Origin: Hyphomicrobiales bacterium
Lineage (GTDB): Bacteria; Pseudomonadota; Alphaproteobacteria; Rhizobiales; Rhizobiaceae
DNA: 64,000 bases
NCBI GenBank assembly: GCA_900469615.1
Contig: UBYA01000029.1
Coordinates: 62,001 to 126,000 of the forward strand
Reading direction: 5' to 3'
This document shows, in pieces, positions 53,440 through 61,889 of this stretch (the stretch's first letter is position 1; every line of letters begins with the position of its first letter). A model generated the notes under the pieces. The model was given only the letters and a program-made list of their open reading frames with translations. It made no database searches and was not told the origin of the DNA. The position numbers and the translations under genes are program-made.

Positions 53440-53555
53440 GCGACTTACCCTAAAATCGACAGCATACCCTTAAAGGGTCCGCATTTCTCATCGCCAAGCC
53501 GCATCCGATCGGTTAAGACGCGGGACGAAATGACGGGAAAGGAAGAGACGAGATC

Positions 53556-55268
53556 ATGGACGCGAACAGCCATTCCCCCAAAGGCATGCCCGAAGCGACG
53601 GTAAAATACCGCGCCTATCCGCAAATCAACATTCCCGACCGGACCTGGCCGTCCAAGGTCATCACCAAGGCGCCGATCTGGTGTTCGGTCGACTTGCGTG
53701 ACGGCAATCAGGCGCTCGTCGACCCGATGGGCCATGACCGCAAGGCGCGCATGTTCCAGCTGCTGCTGGATATGGGTTTCAAGGAAATCGAGATCGGCTT
53801 TCCCTCCGCTTCGCAGACCGACTTCGACTTTGCCCGCTGGTGCATCGAGCACGGCAACGTGCCTGACGACGTGTCGCTGCAGGTTCTCGTGCAGTGCCGC
53901 CCGGAATTGATCACCCGCACCTTCGAGGCGCTGGAAGGCGCCAACAAGCCGATCGTGCACTTCTACAATTCCACCAGCGAATTGCAGCGCCGCGTGGTGT
54001 TTGCCAAGGACGTGCAGGGCATCAAGCAGATTGCCGTCGATGCGGCCAAGATGATCACCGACATGGCGGCCAAGGCCGGCGGCGGTTATCGCTTCGAATA
54101 TTCGCCGGAAAGCTTCACCGGCACCGAGCTGGATGTGGCTTTGGAGATCTGCAACGCCGTCATCGACGTCGTGAAGCCGACGCCGGACAACAAGCTGATC
54201 ATCAACCTGCCCTCGACGGTCGAAATGGCGACGCCGAACATCTATGCCGACCAGATCGAATGGATGTGCCGCAACCTCGACAATCGTGAAAACCTGATCA
54301 TCTCGTTGCACCCGCACAATGACCGCGGCACCGGCATCGCCGCCGCCGAACTGGCCCTGATGGCGGGCGCGGACCGCGTCGAGGGCACGCTGTTCGGCAA
54401 TGGCGAGCGCACCGGCAACGTCGACGTCGTCACCATGGCGCTGAACATGTTCACGCAGGGCGTCGATCCGGAGCTGGATTGCTCGAACATCGAACGCATG
54501 AAGGAAGTCTTCGAATATTCCAACCAGATGGCGATCGGCGAGCGTCACCCTTACGTCGGCGAACTGGTCTACACGGCCTTCTCCGGCTCGCATCAGGATG
54601 CGATCAACAAGGGCATGAAGGCGTCCAAGGTCGCCAACGATCCGGTCTGGGAAGTGCCCTATCTGCCGATCGACCCGCAGGATGTCGGCCGCACCTATGA
54701 GGCGATCATCCGTATCAACTCGCAGTCCGGCAAGGGCGGCATCGCCTACATCATGCAGCAGGACTATGGGCTGAACCTGCCGCGCAACCTCCAGGTGGAA
54801 TATCGCGAGGAGATCCAGCGTATCACCGACGAGGAAGGCAAGGAATTGCCGTCCAGGCGTATCTACGAGCATTTCATCGAGCGCTACGTGACGCAGCCGG
54901 ATGCTCGGATTCGTTTCGTCGACCATCACACGTTTGCCGATCCCGAGCATAAGGGACAGCGCATCGTCGCCGCAGAGATCACCGACAACGGCGAGGTGAA
55001 GCGCATTGAGGGGCGCGGCAACGGCCCGATCGACGGCTTCATCAATGCGCTCTCGATCTATGTGGGCATTCCGATGTCGGTCGAGGATTATTCCGAGCAC
55101 TCGCTCCAGCATGGCTCGAATGCCTCGGCCATCTCCTATGTCGAGATTTCCTATCCGGACGGCAAGCTCTTCGGCGCCGGCATCAACACCAACATCGTTG
55201 CCGCGTCTCTTGAGGCAATCGTATCGGCTGCAAACCGCGTGCTCGATATCAGGGCGAAGCAGGTCTGA
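53556..55268 (+). CDS. leuA: 2-Isopropylmalate synthase
   Basis: 570-residue enzyme committing 2-ketoisovalerate and acetyl-CoA to leucine synthesis, of the longer class-2 type. WCSVDLRDGNQALVDPMG holds the catalytic Arg and metal Asp; YRFEYSPESFTGTELDVA, ISLHPHNDRGTGIAAAE with two metal His, and GTLFGNGERTGNVDVVTM are diagnostic. The C-terminal LeuA dimer domain (from about residue 440, VDHHTFADPE, GPIDGFINAL, HGSNASAISYVE) provides leucine feedback inhibition. Expression is likely controlled by the leader peptide upstream. Confidence 0.97.
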   Translation: MDANSHSPKGMPEATVKYRAYPQINIPDRTWPSKVITKAPIWCSVDLRDGNQALVDPMGHDRKARMFQLLLDMGFKEIEIGFPSASQTDFDFARWCIEHGNVPDDVSLQVLVQCRPELITRTFEALEGANKPIVHFYNSTSELQRRVVFAKDVQGIKQIAVDAAKMITDMAAKAGGGYRFEYSPESFTGTELDVALEICNAVIDVVKPTPDNKLIINLPSTVEMATPNIYADQIEWMCRNLDNRENLIISLHPHNDRGTGIAAAELALMAGADRVEGTLFGNGERTGNVDVVTMALNMFTQGVDPELDCSNIERMKEVFEYSNQMAIGERHPYVGELVYTAFSGSHQDAINKGMKASKVANDPVWEVPYLPIDPQDVGRTYEAIIRINSQSGKGGIAYIMQQDYGLNLPRNLQVEYREEIQRITDEEGKELPSRRIYEHFIERYVTQPDARIRFVDHHTFADPEHKGQRIVAAEITDNGEVKRIEGRGNGPIDGFINALSIYVGIPMSVEDYSEHSLQHGSNASAISYVEISYPDGKLFGAGINTNIVAASLEAIVSAANRVLDIRAKQV

Positions 55269-55292
55269 AGCCATCCGTAGCTTTGACTGAGA

Positions 55293-55320
55293 TCCCCCGG
55301 TTATGCCGGGGGAATTTTTT
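55293..55320 (+). terminator. Terminator of leuA
   Basis: TCCCCCGG and CCGGGGGA with a 5-base loop (55293-55313), followed by ATTTTTT, 24 bases after the stop codon. Confidence 0.93.
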
Positions 55321-55358
55321 GTTCGGCCGGTGGCGGATTGCGGGGAGTGGGCGTCACC

Positions 55359-55820
55359 TCAGAGCGACTTGCGATACACGACGAATCCGGAGCGCTCTGC
55401 CATCTTGTCGTAAACGCGCATCGCCCTTGCGTTCGTTTCATGTGTCTGCCAGTAGACTCGATGCGAACCTGCTTGCCGGGCCTGCGCGTAAACACCTTCG
55501 ATCAATGCGGAGCCAACGCCCGTTCCGCGCGCGGCCTCGCCGGTAAACAGATCTTGCAGATAGCAGTTCGGCTCGATAGCCGTCGTGCTGCGATGAAAGA
55601 GATAGTGCGCCAGCCCGATCAGGCAGCCATCCCTTTCGGCAACGAGCGCGTGCACGGGTTCATAGGCATCGAAAAAACGCTGCCACGTCATTTGCGTAAT
55701 GGCGGCGGGAAGAGCCGTCGCGTCCGAGCGCCCATAAAATCTGTTGTAACCCTCCCACAGGATCAGCCACTGCTCGTAGTCTTGCCGGGTCACAAATCGG
55801 ATCAGGGCGTCGTCAGCCAT
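55359..55820 (-). CDS. GNAT-family N-acetyltransferase
   Basis: 153 residues. The acetyl-CoA loop is GEAARGTGVGSALI (near residues 93-106), preceded by the usual strand LQDLFT and followed by YWQTHETNARAMRVYDKMAE, typical of small-molecule or protein N-acetyltransferases. It converges on leuA. The substrate is unknown. Confidence 0.87.
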   Translation of the reverse strand: MADDALIRFVTRQDYEQWLILWEGYNRFYGRSDATALPAAITQMTWQRFFDAYEPVHALVAERDGCLIGLAHYLFHRSTTAIEPNCYLQDLFTGEAARGTGVGSALIEGVYAQARQAGSHRVYWQTHETNARAMRVYDKMAERSGFVVYRKSL

Positions 55821-55898
55821 TTCCGTGATCCATGGGAAGAAGCCCAGCGACCGGCAATCGGGCAGGCATCATCCAGACGGCTCCCGTCGTCTCTTCGT

Positions 55899-56102
55899 TC
55901 ACGATTTCTGCCGGGAAAGCGCGTCGCGTTGTTTCGTCAGGCGCTCGAGTTCTTCTTCCTGTTCGGCGATACGCTCCGAATTCCGCTCTTCGTCGGCTGC
56001 GCCCGAGAAGGCTGCGGCCTGTTCGATCAGCTCACGAAGATTTTCTCTTATCACCGCAATGCGCCTGTCGATTTCGGGAAGGGTCAGCAGAACGTCGGAC
56101 AT
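55899..56102 (-). CDS. Small coiled-coil protein
   Basis: 67 residues, nearly all helical, with a heptad pattern in the second half (ERIAEQEEELERLTKQRDAL). TGGAG lies 8 bases before the ATG. It sits between the GNAT gene and the anti-sigma gene, same direction as both. The family is not recognised; small rhizobial proteins of this kind are often structural or regulatory adaptors. Confidence 0.6.
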   Translation of the reverse strand: MSDVLLTLPEIDRRIAVIRENLRELIEQAAAFSGAADEERNSERIAEQEEELERLTKQRDALSRQKS

Positions 56103-56202
56103 GTCGGAACTCCAGCAAAAATAGCGTACTTATGCAGTTGTCGCGGACCATTATCCCTCGACGGGCTCGCAGCTGCAAGCTGCAAAACGCGCAGACGCGT
56201 CG

Positions 56203-57039
56203 TCAGATTTCCGAGGATACCCTGTTGGCGATCTGGTCGAGCATTGCATCCGAGGAGGGGCCGACGACGGCGTAGGTCGCGTCGTTGCGATGCCAGGAGA
56301 CGATGCTGATATCGTCCTTGATGGTTTCATTGAAATCGCCGTCTTCGTCGCCGGTGCCGTCGGATTTGGTGAAACAGATGGCGACGACATCGCCGTCGAG
56401 GTTCTTGTAGATCAGCTGTCCGACGGGCTTGCCGCCGGCGATGAACATGCGGGCACCCTGAAAGACAAGGCCATCGGCGGCAAGATCCGGAAAATTGAAT
56501 TTGACGCCGACAGTGCTGGTCAGCCATTTGGCAATCTCGTCCAATTCGCTCGCCTGCAGTTCGACCATATGGCGCGGCTGACGCGAATAGATGCGATGGT
56601 AGGAGGCTATGTCATCCAGCCAGTTGCGTGCCGCGGCCTGCGCCGGGCTGACGGGTGCGGCGGCAGGTACGGCCGATGGCTGCATGCCGACGAAGTAGCC
56701 GATCCCGCCACCGAGCGCGAACAGGATGAGGGCTGCGGCCAGAGATTGCCTGCCCGTCGGCGCCAGTTTCAGAGATTGCCGGGCGGGGCGGGGGGAGGGA
56801 TCGCGCGTCTTCGGAGGCTGGGCGCTTTTGATGGAGCGAACCAGCGCCAGCGGCACCGGCTCCTTCAGAACCTCGTCGAAAGCCTTGCGGCCGACATCGG
56901 AGCCATGTTTCAATTCGTCAAAAATGCGCCGTGCATCCGGATCGGAAGCAATGAGCCTTTCCAGCTCTTCCTTTTCCTCGCGGCTCATCTCGCCATCCAT
57001 GAAGGCGGACAAGCGGACTTCGAGCGGCATCTTCTTCAT
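56203..57039 (-). CDS. Membrane anti-sigma factor (cognate of the ECF sigma factor)
   Basis: About 278 residues. The N-terminal ASD-type segment (LEVRLSAFMDGEMSREEKEE with RLIASDPDARRIFDEL) binds the sigma factor; a basic linker leads to one membrane helix (about residues 100-120, AAALILFALGGGIGYFVGM) and a periplasmic domain with WLTSTVGVKFNFPDLAADGL and VAICFTKSDG. This is the standard layout for a membrane anti-sigma factor that holds its ECF partner inactive. ATG at 57039 is used; a TTG at 57048 is also in frame. It follows the sigma gene within 15 bases. Confidence 0.88.
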   Translation of the reverse strand: MKKMPLEVRLSAFMDGEMSREEKEELERLIASDPDARRIFDELKHGSDVGRKAFDEVLKEPVPLALVRSIKSAQPPKTRDPSPRPARQSLKLAPTGRQSLAAALILFALGGGIGYFVGMQPSAVPAAAPVSPAQAAARNWLDDIASYHRIYSRQPRHMVELQASELDEIAKWLTSTVGVKFNFPDLAADGLVFQGARMFIAGGKPVGQLIYKNLDGDVVAICFTKSDGTGDEDGDFNETIKDDISIVSWHRNDATYAVVGPSSDAMLDQIANRVSSEI

Positions 57040-57051
57040 GTCCTGCAATTC

Positions 57052-57564
57052 TTAAAACCTTCGAGGCGAGCGACTGTGACCCTGAGAGGCAAGGTAAAGA
57101 CGTGCGCTGGAGAGCCGCGACATCACTGCCGATAGCGGGATGCCGAGAATATCGGCCGTCTGCTTGTAGCTGTGCCCTTCGACATCGACCAGCACGAAGA
57201 CACTGGCAAGACCTTCGGGCAAAGATGTGACGAGGCGATGCGCTTCGCCCGCTTCTACCGGATTTAAATGGATGCCGGATGCCGGCTCGCCCTGTTCCAG
57301 AGCGCTGCCCTTCGTGGCGGGGCGCAGCTTGTGGCGCCGCGCCTCATCGACCCATTGGTGCCGGGCCATGGTGTAGAGCCAGCTCTCCAGCTTGCCGCCG
57401 CTGTTCCACAGATGGTATTTGGCGATGCCTTTCTGGCAGACGCTTTGTACCAGCTCGTCGGCCTCCGCCAGATCGCCGGTCAGCGTCACCGCGAAGCGGC
57501 GCAGCTTCGGAAGAAGGCCAACCAGATCGCGTCTGATATCCATGGCAGCTACCGGCGTGGGCAT
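57052..57564 (-). CDS. ECF RNA polymerase sigma factor
   Basis: 170 residues with region 2 (DLAEADELVQSVCQKGIAKY, ESWLYTMARHQWVDEARR) and region 4 (LPEGLASVFVLVDVEGHSYK, ILGIPLSAVMSRLSSARLYL). The region 4 start replaces the usual LP-x-R with LPEGLAS. It heads a two-gene unit with its membrane anti-sigma factor. The ATG at 57564 has GGAA upstream; an in-frame ATG at 57543 is an alternative. The stimulus and regulon are unknown. Confidence 0.92.
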   Translation of the reverse strand: MPTPVAAMDIRRDLVGLLPKLRRFAVTLTGDLAEADELVQSVCQKGIAKYHLWNSGGKLESWLYTMARHQWVDEARRHKLRPATKGSALEQGEPASGIHLNPVEAGEAHRLVTSLPEGLASVFVLVDVEGHSYKQTADILGIPLSAVMSRLSSARLYLASQGHSRSPRRF

Positions 57565-58010
57565 GATCGTTCCAGGAATGCGTTGGAGGTTGTCACACAG
57601 TCGATGTTCCGCTGCAAATGACGGTCTTTCCCGCAGGAAAGACGATGAGAGCAGAATGATCGTCCTGTATTGGTATGAACCATTTCTGTGCCGTTTCGCA
57701 AGTCTTCAAAAAACACGCGCGGACTGAACCCTATCCATTCGGGCGGCGATCCGCCAAGAGCCGGCCCGGACATTTCAAAAGGCGATATCGGCGCCTGGCG
57801 ATGGCGCCTGCGCGCGACAGGCAAAGCCGCTGCCGCCGCCACGCGCGATGGGTTCGGACAGCGGCCCGGGAGCGCAGGCCGCCATTTGTTGTGCCCTTCA
57901 TCGCGCCGCCAAATTCCAGCCTGACCATCAGGATATCGATGGTTCGATTGTAGCTCCGTATCTGGGAAAACGCTATGGAAACGATGCGGCCCGGTGCCTG
58001 AAAACGCCGG
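57565..58010. other. 446-bp stretch without a convincing gene
   Basis: Short overlapping frames on both strands are rich in Arg, Ala and Pro, as expected from GC-rich DNA read out of frame. None has a good ribosome-binding site. The right part must carry the promoter of the sigma/anti-sigma unit. Part of the stretch (57760-57900) has the codon bias of coding DNA and could be a remnant, but no family is recognised. Confidence 0.3.
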
Positions 58011-58931
58011 TCACGTCGCCAGAATATCGAAGCCTTCCGGATCCACGCCGCTACCCTTGTCATCGAGACTGTAGCGCTCCGCTTTCAGCTCCCATGCGCC
58101 CGGCCGGCCGGCAATGCTGAAGAGGTTGTAGGCGGCGCGCGGCTTCAGTCCTCCGACCCCCTGCGATGCGGAGGCTATTCCGACGACGGGCACCGGCCCC
58201 ATCTGGCCGCGCAGCCAGTGCAGGGTGTTGAGATGCGTATGGCCATGCAGCACGAGTTCGGCGCCACCCGTCGAAATGACGGCCGCAAAGCGGCGAATGC
58301 CGATCATGCGTTTGTAGAAGCTGGTCGCGCCGCGGATCGGCGGATGATGGATCATGACCACGCGAAAGAGCCCGGCATCCTCGGCGGCGCGCAGCATGTT
58401 CACCGTCTCACGCGCCTGACGGGCGGAATAGAAGCCGCTGGCGGCAAAGGGCGGCGTGGCGACGGCTGTCGAACAGCCGATCAACGCGACCTGTCCGCGG
58501 ATACGCAGGTAAGGGAAGATATGCTTGTCGTCCTCCCATTCGGCAGAGGCGCGATCGCCTTTGACGTAAGGATACCAGGCACGCATGGCCTTTTCGTATG
58601 CGCCGGGCACATAGGCATCGTGGTTGCCGGGAACGACGGAGGTATCGAGAGGATCGCCGACGGTTTTCAGCCATGCGGCCGCCGTCTGAATCTCCATGCC
58701 GCTCGCAAGATTGACGAGATCCCCGGTTATGGCCAGATGGTCGGCCTGTTTCGCTTTGATGTCGTCAAGAAGGAGATCGAGCGTGTCGCCAAAAAGATGC
58801 TTGCGCCGGTTCCGGTGCCAGTTCACAAATCCGGTAATGCGTTTGGAGGCGAGTTCTCTGACCGAAAGGCGTGGCAGCGGACCAAGATGAACATCGGAAA
58901 TATGCGCGAGCTTGAACATGGAATGAGACAT
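58011..58931 (-). CDS. Calcineurin-like metallophosphoesterase
   Basis: 306 residues with all phosphoesterase motifs: HISDVHLG, AITGDLVN, VPGNHDAY, MIHHPPI and LHGHTHLN. ATG at 58931 has GGAG 6 bases upstream; an ATG at 58919 begins the conserved part. The substrate is unknown; cAMP-like phosphodiesters or UDP-diacylglucosamine are typical of relatives. Divergent from the Nudix gene. Confidence 0.9.
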   Translation of the reverse strand: MSHSMFKLAHISDVHLGPLPRLSVRELASKRITGFVNWHRNRRKHLFGDTLDLLLDDIKAKQADHLAITGDLVNLASGMEIQTAAAWLKTVGDPLDTSVVPGNHDAYVPGAYEKAMRAWYPYVKGDRASAEWEDDKHIFPYLRIRGQVALIGCSTAVATPPFAASGFYSARQARETVNMLRAAEDAGLFRVVMIHHPPIRGATSFYKRMIGIRRFAAVISTGGAELVLHGHTHLNTLHWLRGQMGPVPVVGIASASQGVGGLKPRAAYNLFSIAGRPGAWELKAERYSLDDKGSGVDPEGFDILAT

Positions 58932-58999
58932 AGCCCACTCCATTGCCAAAACAAATACATCCCTGATCCGATTGCCGATCGATGCGCCGGGGTTCGGGC

Positions 59000-59491
59000 A
59001 TGAGCGGCGAGAATAGACGGGACGAGGGGCAGGGCTTAGCGGTACGGCTGTTCGGTCGCGCGCTGCATATCTATTTTGTGCTGACCCGCAGCATGACGCT
59101 CGGCGTGCGCGCCGCCTGCTTCGATGGCGACGGGCGGATTTTCCTGGTCCGGCATTCCTATATCGCCGGATGGCACATGCCCGGCGGCGGCGTCGAGCGC
59201 CACGAGACGGTGGAGCAGGCGCTGGCCAAGGAATTGCGCGAGGAGGGCAATCTTGTAATCTCGGGCAGGCCGCAGCTCTTCCACGTCTATTTCAACAACC
59301 ACACCAGCAAACGCGACCACGTCGTTTTCTACCGGGTCGACGTCACGCAGACCGCGCCGCGCAAGCCGGATCGCGAAATCGTCGAAAGCGGCTTCTTTGC
59401 ACTCGATGCGCTGCCGCCGGGCACGACAAAGGCCACCTATCGCAGGCTCAGGGAACTGGAAGGGGCGGAAGCTCCCTCCAGTTACTGGTAG
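59000..59491 (+). CDS. Nudix-family hydrolase
   Basis: About 163 residues. The Nudix box reads GGGVERHETVEQALAKELRE followed by EGNLVI. Compared with the consensus GX5EX7REUXEEXGU it has Lys for the Arg and Asn at the final Gly, so the metal-binding Glu residues remain but the loop is non-canonical. An N-terminal stretch (LTLGVRAACFDGDGRIFLVRH-like) is typical of the fold. Substrate not predictable. Divergent from the phosphoesterase. Confidence 0.8.
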   Translation: MSGENRRDEGQGLAVRLFGRALHIYFVLTRSMTLGVRAACFDGDGRIFLVRHSYIAGWHMPGGGVERHETVEQALAKELREEGNLVISGRPQLFHVYFNNHTSKRDHVVFYRVDVTQTAPRKPDREIVESGFFALDALPPGTTKATYRRLRELEGAEAPSSYW

Positions 59492-59506
59492 ACGGCGGCC
59501 TTCACG

Positions 59507-60496
59507 TCAGGCGGCTTTCGCCAGTTGCCCGCGGCCATGCGGGCGGTCGAAGTCCAGCGCCGGCCCGATCGGCACGATACCGGTCGGGTTGATCGTCTTG
59601 TGGCTGCGATAATAGTGGTTCTTGATGTGCGCGATGTTGACCGTCTCGGCAACTCCGGGCACCTGGTAGAGATCACGCAGATAGGCCGAAAGGTTGGCAT
59701 AATCGGCAATACGGCGAATATTGCATTTGAAATGGCCGACATAGACGGCGTCGAAGCGGACAAGCGTCGTGAACAGCCGCCAGTCCGCCTCCGTCAGCCG
59801 GTCGCCGAACAGGTAGCGCTTCGTTGCCAGCCGCTGGTCGAGCATGTCGAGGGTTTCGAACAGGCGGACCGCATTTTCCTGATAGGCTTCCTGCGTTGTC
59901 GCGAAGCCGGCCTTGTAGACGCCGTTGTTGACCGTGTCGTAGATGCGCTCGTTCAGGGCATCGATATCGGCGCGCAGGTTGGCCGGATAGAAATCCGCCG
60001 TGGAGCCGGTCAGGCCATCGAAGGCGCTGTTGAACATGCGGATGATCTCGGCTGATTCGTTGTTGACGATCGTGCCCGTCTGCTTGTCCCAGAGAACGGG
60101 AACGGTCACTCGGCCGGAATAGTGCGGGTCGGCCTTGAGATAGACCTCCCACAGCTTGCCCGCGCCAAAGAGATGATCGACCGTTCCGCCGTCTATCCCT
60201 TTGAATTCCCAGCCGTTTTCCAGCATCAGCGGATCGACGATCGAGACCGAAATCAAATCTTCGAGCTTCTTCAGCTTGCGGAAGATAAGGGTTCTGTGCG
60301 CCCAGGGGCAGGCGAGGGAGACATAGAGGTGATAGCGTCCTGTCTCGGCCTTGAAGCCGCCCGTGCCCGTTGGGCCGGGACTGCCATCTGCCGTCACCCA
60401 GTTGCGGAACTGCGACGCGGCGCGCTTGAAATGGCCCTTCGTCTCCTTGGTATCGTACCAGACGTCGTGCCAGACGCCGTCCACCAGCATGCCCAT
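59507..60496 (-). CDS. Glutathionyl-hydroquinone reductase (xi-class GST)
   Basis: 329 residues, the length of YqjG/PcpF-type enzymes. The catalytic Cys63 is in SLACPWAHRTLI; GTIVNNESAEIIRMFNSAF contacts glutathione, and RYLFGDRLTEADWRLFTTLV is the C-terminal helical domain motif. It reduces glutathionyl-hydroquinones using glutathione, detoxifying quinones. AAAGGA lies 7 bases before the ATG. It converges on the Nudix gene with 15 bases between stops. Confidence 0.92.
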   Translation of the reverse strand: MGMLVDGVWHDVWYDTKETKGHFKRAASQFRNWVTADGSPGPTGTGGFKAETGRYHLYVSLACPWAHRTLIFRKLKKLEDLISVSIVDPLMLENGWEFKGIDGGTVDHLFGAGKLWEVYLKADPHYSGRVTVPVLWDKQTGTIVNNESAEIIRMFNSAFDGLTGSTADFYPANLRADIDALNERIYDTVNNGVYKAGFATTQEAYQENAVRLFETLDMLDQRLATKRYLFGDRLTEADWRLFTTLVRFDAVYVGHFKCNIRRIADYANLSAYLRDLYQVPGVAETVNIAHIKNHYYRSHKTINPTGIVPIGPALDFDRPHGRGQLAKAA

Positions 60497-60845
60497 CGTT
60501 CAATCCTTTCGGGAAATTGCCGAAAACTTGCAAGGAACATACGGCATGCGCGCCGGATTTCGAGACGGCAAATGATGAACAGTGTGTCGCAGGTCCGGGA
60601 GGCGGCTCGCCGCATCCATGCCATGCAGCGGAAAAGCCGCGATGCGGGACCGATCTTCCATGGAGGAACGTCAGCATGCATTTTGCATTGGACGCGCCGA
60701 ATATTTCCTGCTATCCGGCTTTTCACACTTTAAGGACCCCTTGTCATGAAAGTCACCAGAAGCCTGCGACGACGCCGATGACCTTGAACGCTCCACGAGC
60801 GCTTTCGAGAACACTATCGTCCGTCTATCTGGTTTCCTTGGTCTA
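60497..60845. other. 349-bp intergenic region between divergent genes
   Basis: It separates the reductase gene from the divergently read acetyltransferase gene, so promoters for both are expected. Short open frames are present on both strands, but none is convincing. Nothing else was identified. Confidence 0.35.
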
Positions 60846-61421
60846 ATGTACAAGCACGATCTGGTCTACCTCACTGAGGATGCGTCGCACGACGCTGTCA
60901 TCGAACTCATCAACGAAGAAGCGTTCGGCCCGGGCCGGTTTACGCGCGCCGCTGCCCGCATTCGCGAGCAGGGGCCGCATGATCGGGCGCTGTCCTTCGT
61001 CTGCGCCGACGACGGCGAGACCATCGCCTCCGTGCGCATGACCCCCGTAATGGCCGGATCGGTCAAGGGACATCTGCTCGGCCCGCTTGCCGTGCGCCCC
61101 TCGCACAAGAGCAAGGGCATTGGCCGCGAGCTTGTGCGGATTGCCGTCGAGGCGGCCAAGCGCAAGGGATCGGAAGCCGTGATCCTTGTCGGCGATCCGC
61201 CCTATTACGGTCCGCTCGGGTTCGAAAAGGTCGCCTATAACGCGCTGACGTTTCCGGGTCCCGTCGATGCCAACCGGGTGCTGGTCGTGCCGATTGCAGC
61301 CGACACGCATGCGCGGCTGCATGGCCCTATCGCCTGGCGCGACGATTCCGTTTCGGCCGTCGAAGACGCTGAAGACGACGATCCGGTCGATGCCGTGCAA
61401 CTCACCAGGATTGCCGTCTGA
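60846..61421 (+). CDS. GNAT-family N-acetyltransferase (YhbS-like)
   Basis: 191 residues with the acetyl-CoA loop RPSHKSKGIGRELVRI near residues 87-102, preceded by GHLLGPLAV and followed by LVGDPPYYGPLGFEKV, typical of the YhbS/COG3153 group. An acidic tail (VEDAEDDDPVDAV) is lineage-specific. The substrate is unknown. It converges on a second acetyltransferase gene. Confidence 0.88.
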   Translation: MYKHDLVYLTEDASHDAVIELINEEAFGPGRFTRAAARIREQGPHDRALSFVCADDGETIASVRMTPVMAGSVKGHLLGPLAVRPSHKSKGIGRELVRIAVEAAKRKGSEAVILVGDPPYYGPLGFEKVAYNALTFPGPVDANRVLVVPIAADTHARLHGPIAWRDDSVSAVEDAEDDDPVDAVQLTRIAV

Positions 61422-61458
61422 GTTTTTTGTTCCCGCGAAGGAATCGCCCTGCCTGATA

Positions 61459-61884
61459 TCAGCGGGGCGATAGCTTCTTCTGCAGGAAGAAGCGGCTGCG
61501 GCCGGCGGGAAAGTCGGGCAGTTCGCCGAAGATGGCATAGCCCTGCCGTTGATAAGCCTTCAGCGCCTGCGGATTGAAGGTATCGATCCACGCCCCGAGG
61601 CAGCCGCGCGCACTTGCCTCCGCCTCGGCTGCTTCCAGCAGCTTTCCGGCCATGCCCTGTCCCCGGAGGGTCTCGGGCACGAAGAGCCACTGCGTGAACA
61701 GCCACCCCCAGGCCGTATAGCCGGACATGCCGCCAATGATCTTGCCGGTATCGTCGCGGATCAGAACCGCCAGGGGCTGGCGGCCGGAGGGGCCGACATC
61801 GTTGGCGTTGAAGGCCGTCAATCCCTCGCTGATGGCCGCGAGTTCGCTTTCCGAGGGACTTCCGGTCACATGGAGTTGCGTCAT
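61459..61884 (-). CDS. GNAT-family N-acetyltransferase
   Basis: 141 residues. The acetyl-CoA motif is PETLRGQGMAGKLLEAAE (residues 70-87), then WIDTFNPQALKAYQRQGYAI. The short N-terminus and TAWGWLFTQWLFV strand match small GNATs of the YdfZ/PhnO-like groups. It starts 5 bases after the stop of the large membrane protein gene, so it may be co-transcribed with it. Confidence 0.87.
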   Translation of the reverse strand: MTQLHVTGSPSESELAAISEGLTAFNANDVGPSGRQPLAVLIRDDTGKIIGGMSGYTAWGWLFTQWLFVPETLRGQGMAGKLLEAAEAEASARGCLGAWIDTFNPQALKAYQRQGYAIFGELPDFPAGRSRFFLQKKLSPR

Positions 61885-61889
61885 GATAA

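Noticed and set aside
53445..55274. 609-codon open frame antisense to leuA
   Set aside because: leuA on the + strand has all catalytic motifs; the reverse frame is a composition effect.
57549..57953. Several overlapping frames on both strands between the sigma factor and phosphoesterase genes
   Set aside because: Arg/Ala/Pro-rich composition typical of out-of-frame GC-rich DNA and no good start sites.
60517..60846. 109-codon + strand frame upstream of the YhbS-like acetyltransferase gene
   Set aside because: No recognisable family, no clear Shine-Dalgarno, and it lies where two divergent promoters are expected.
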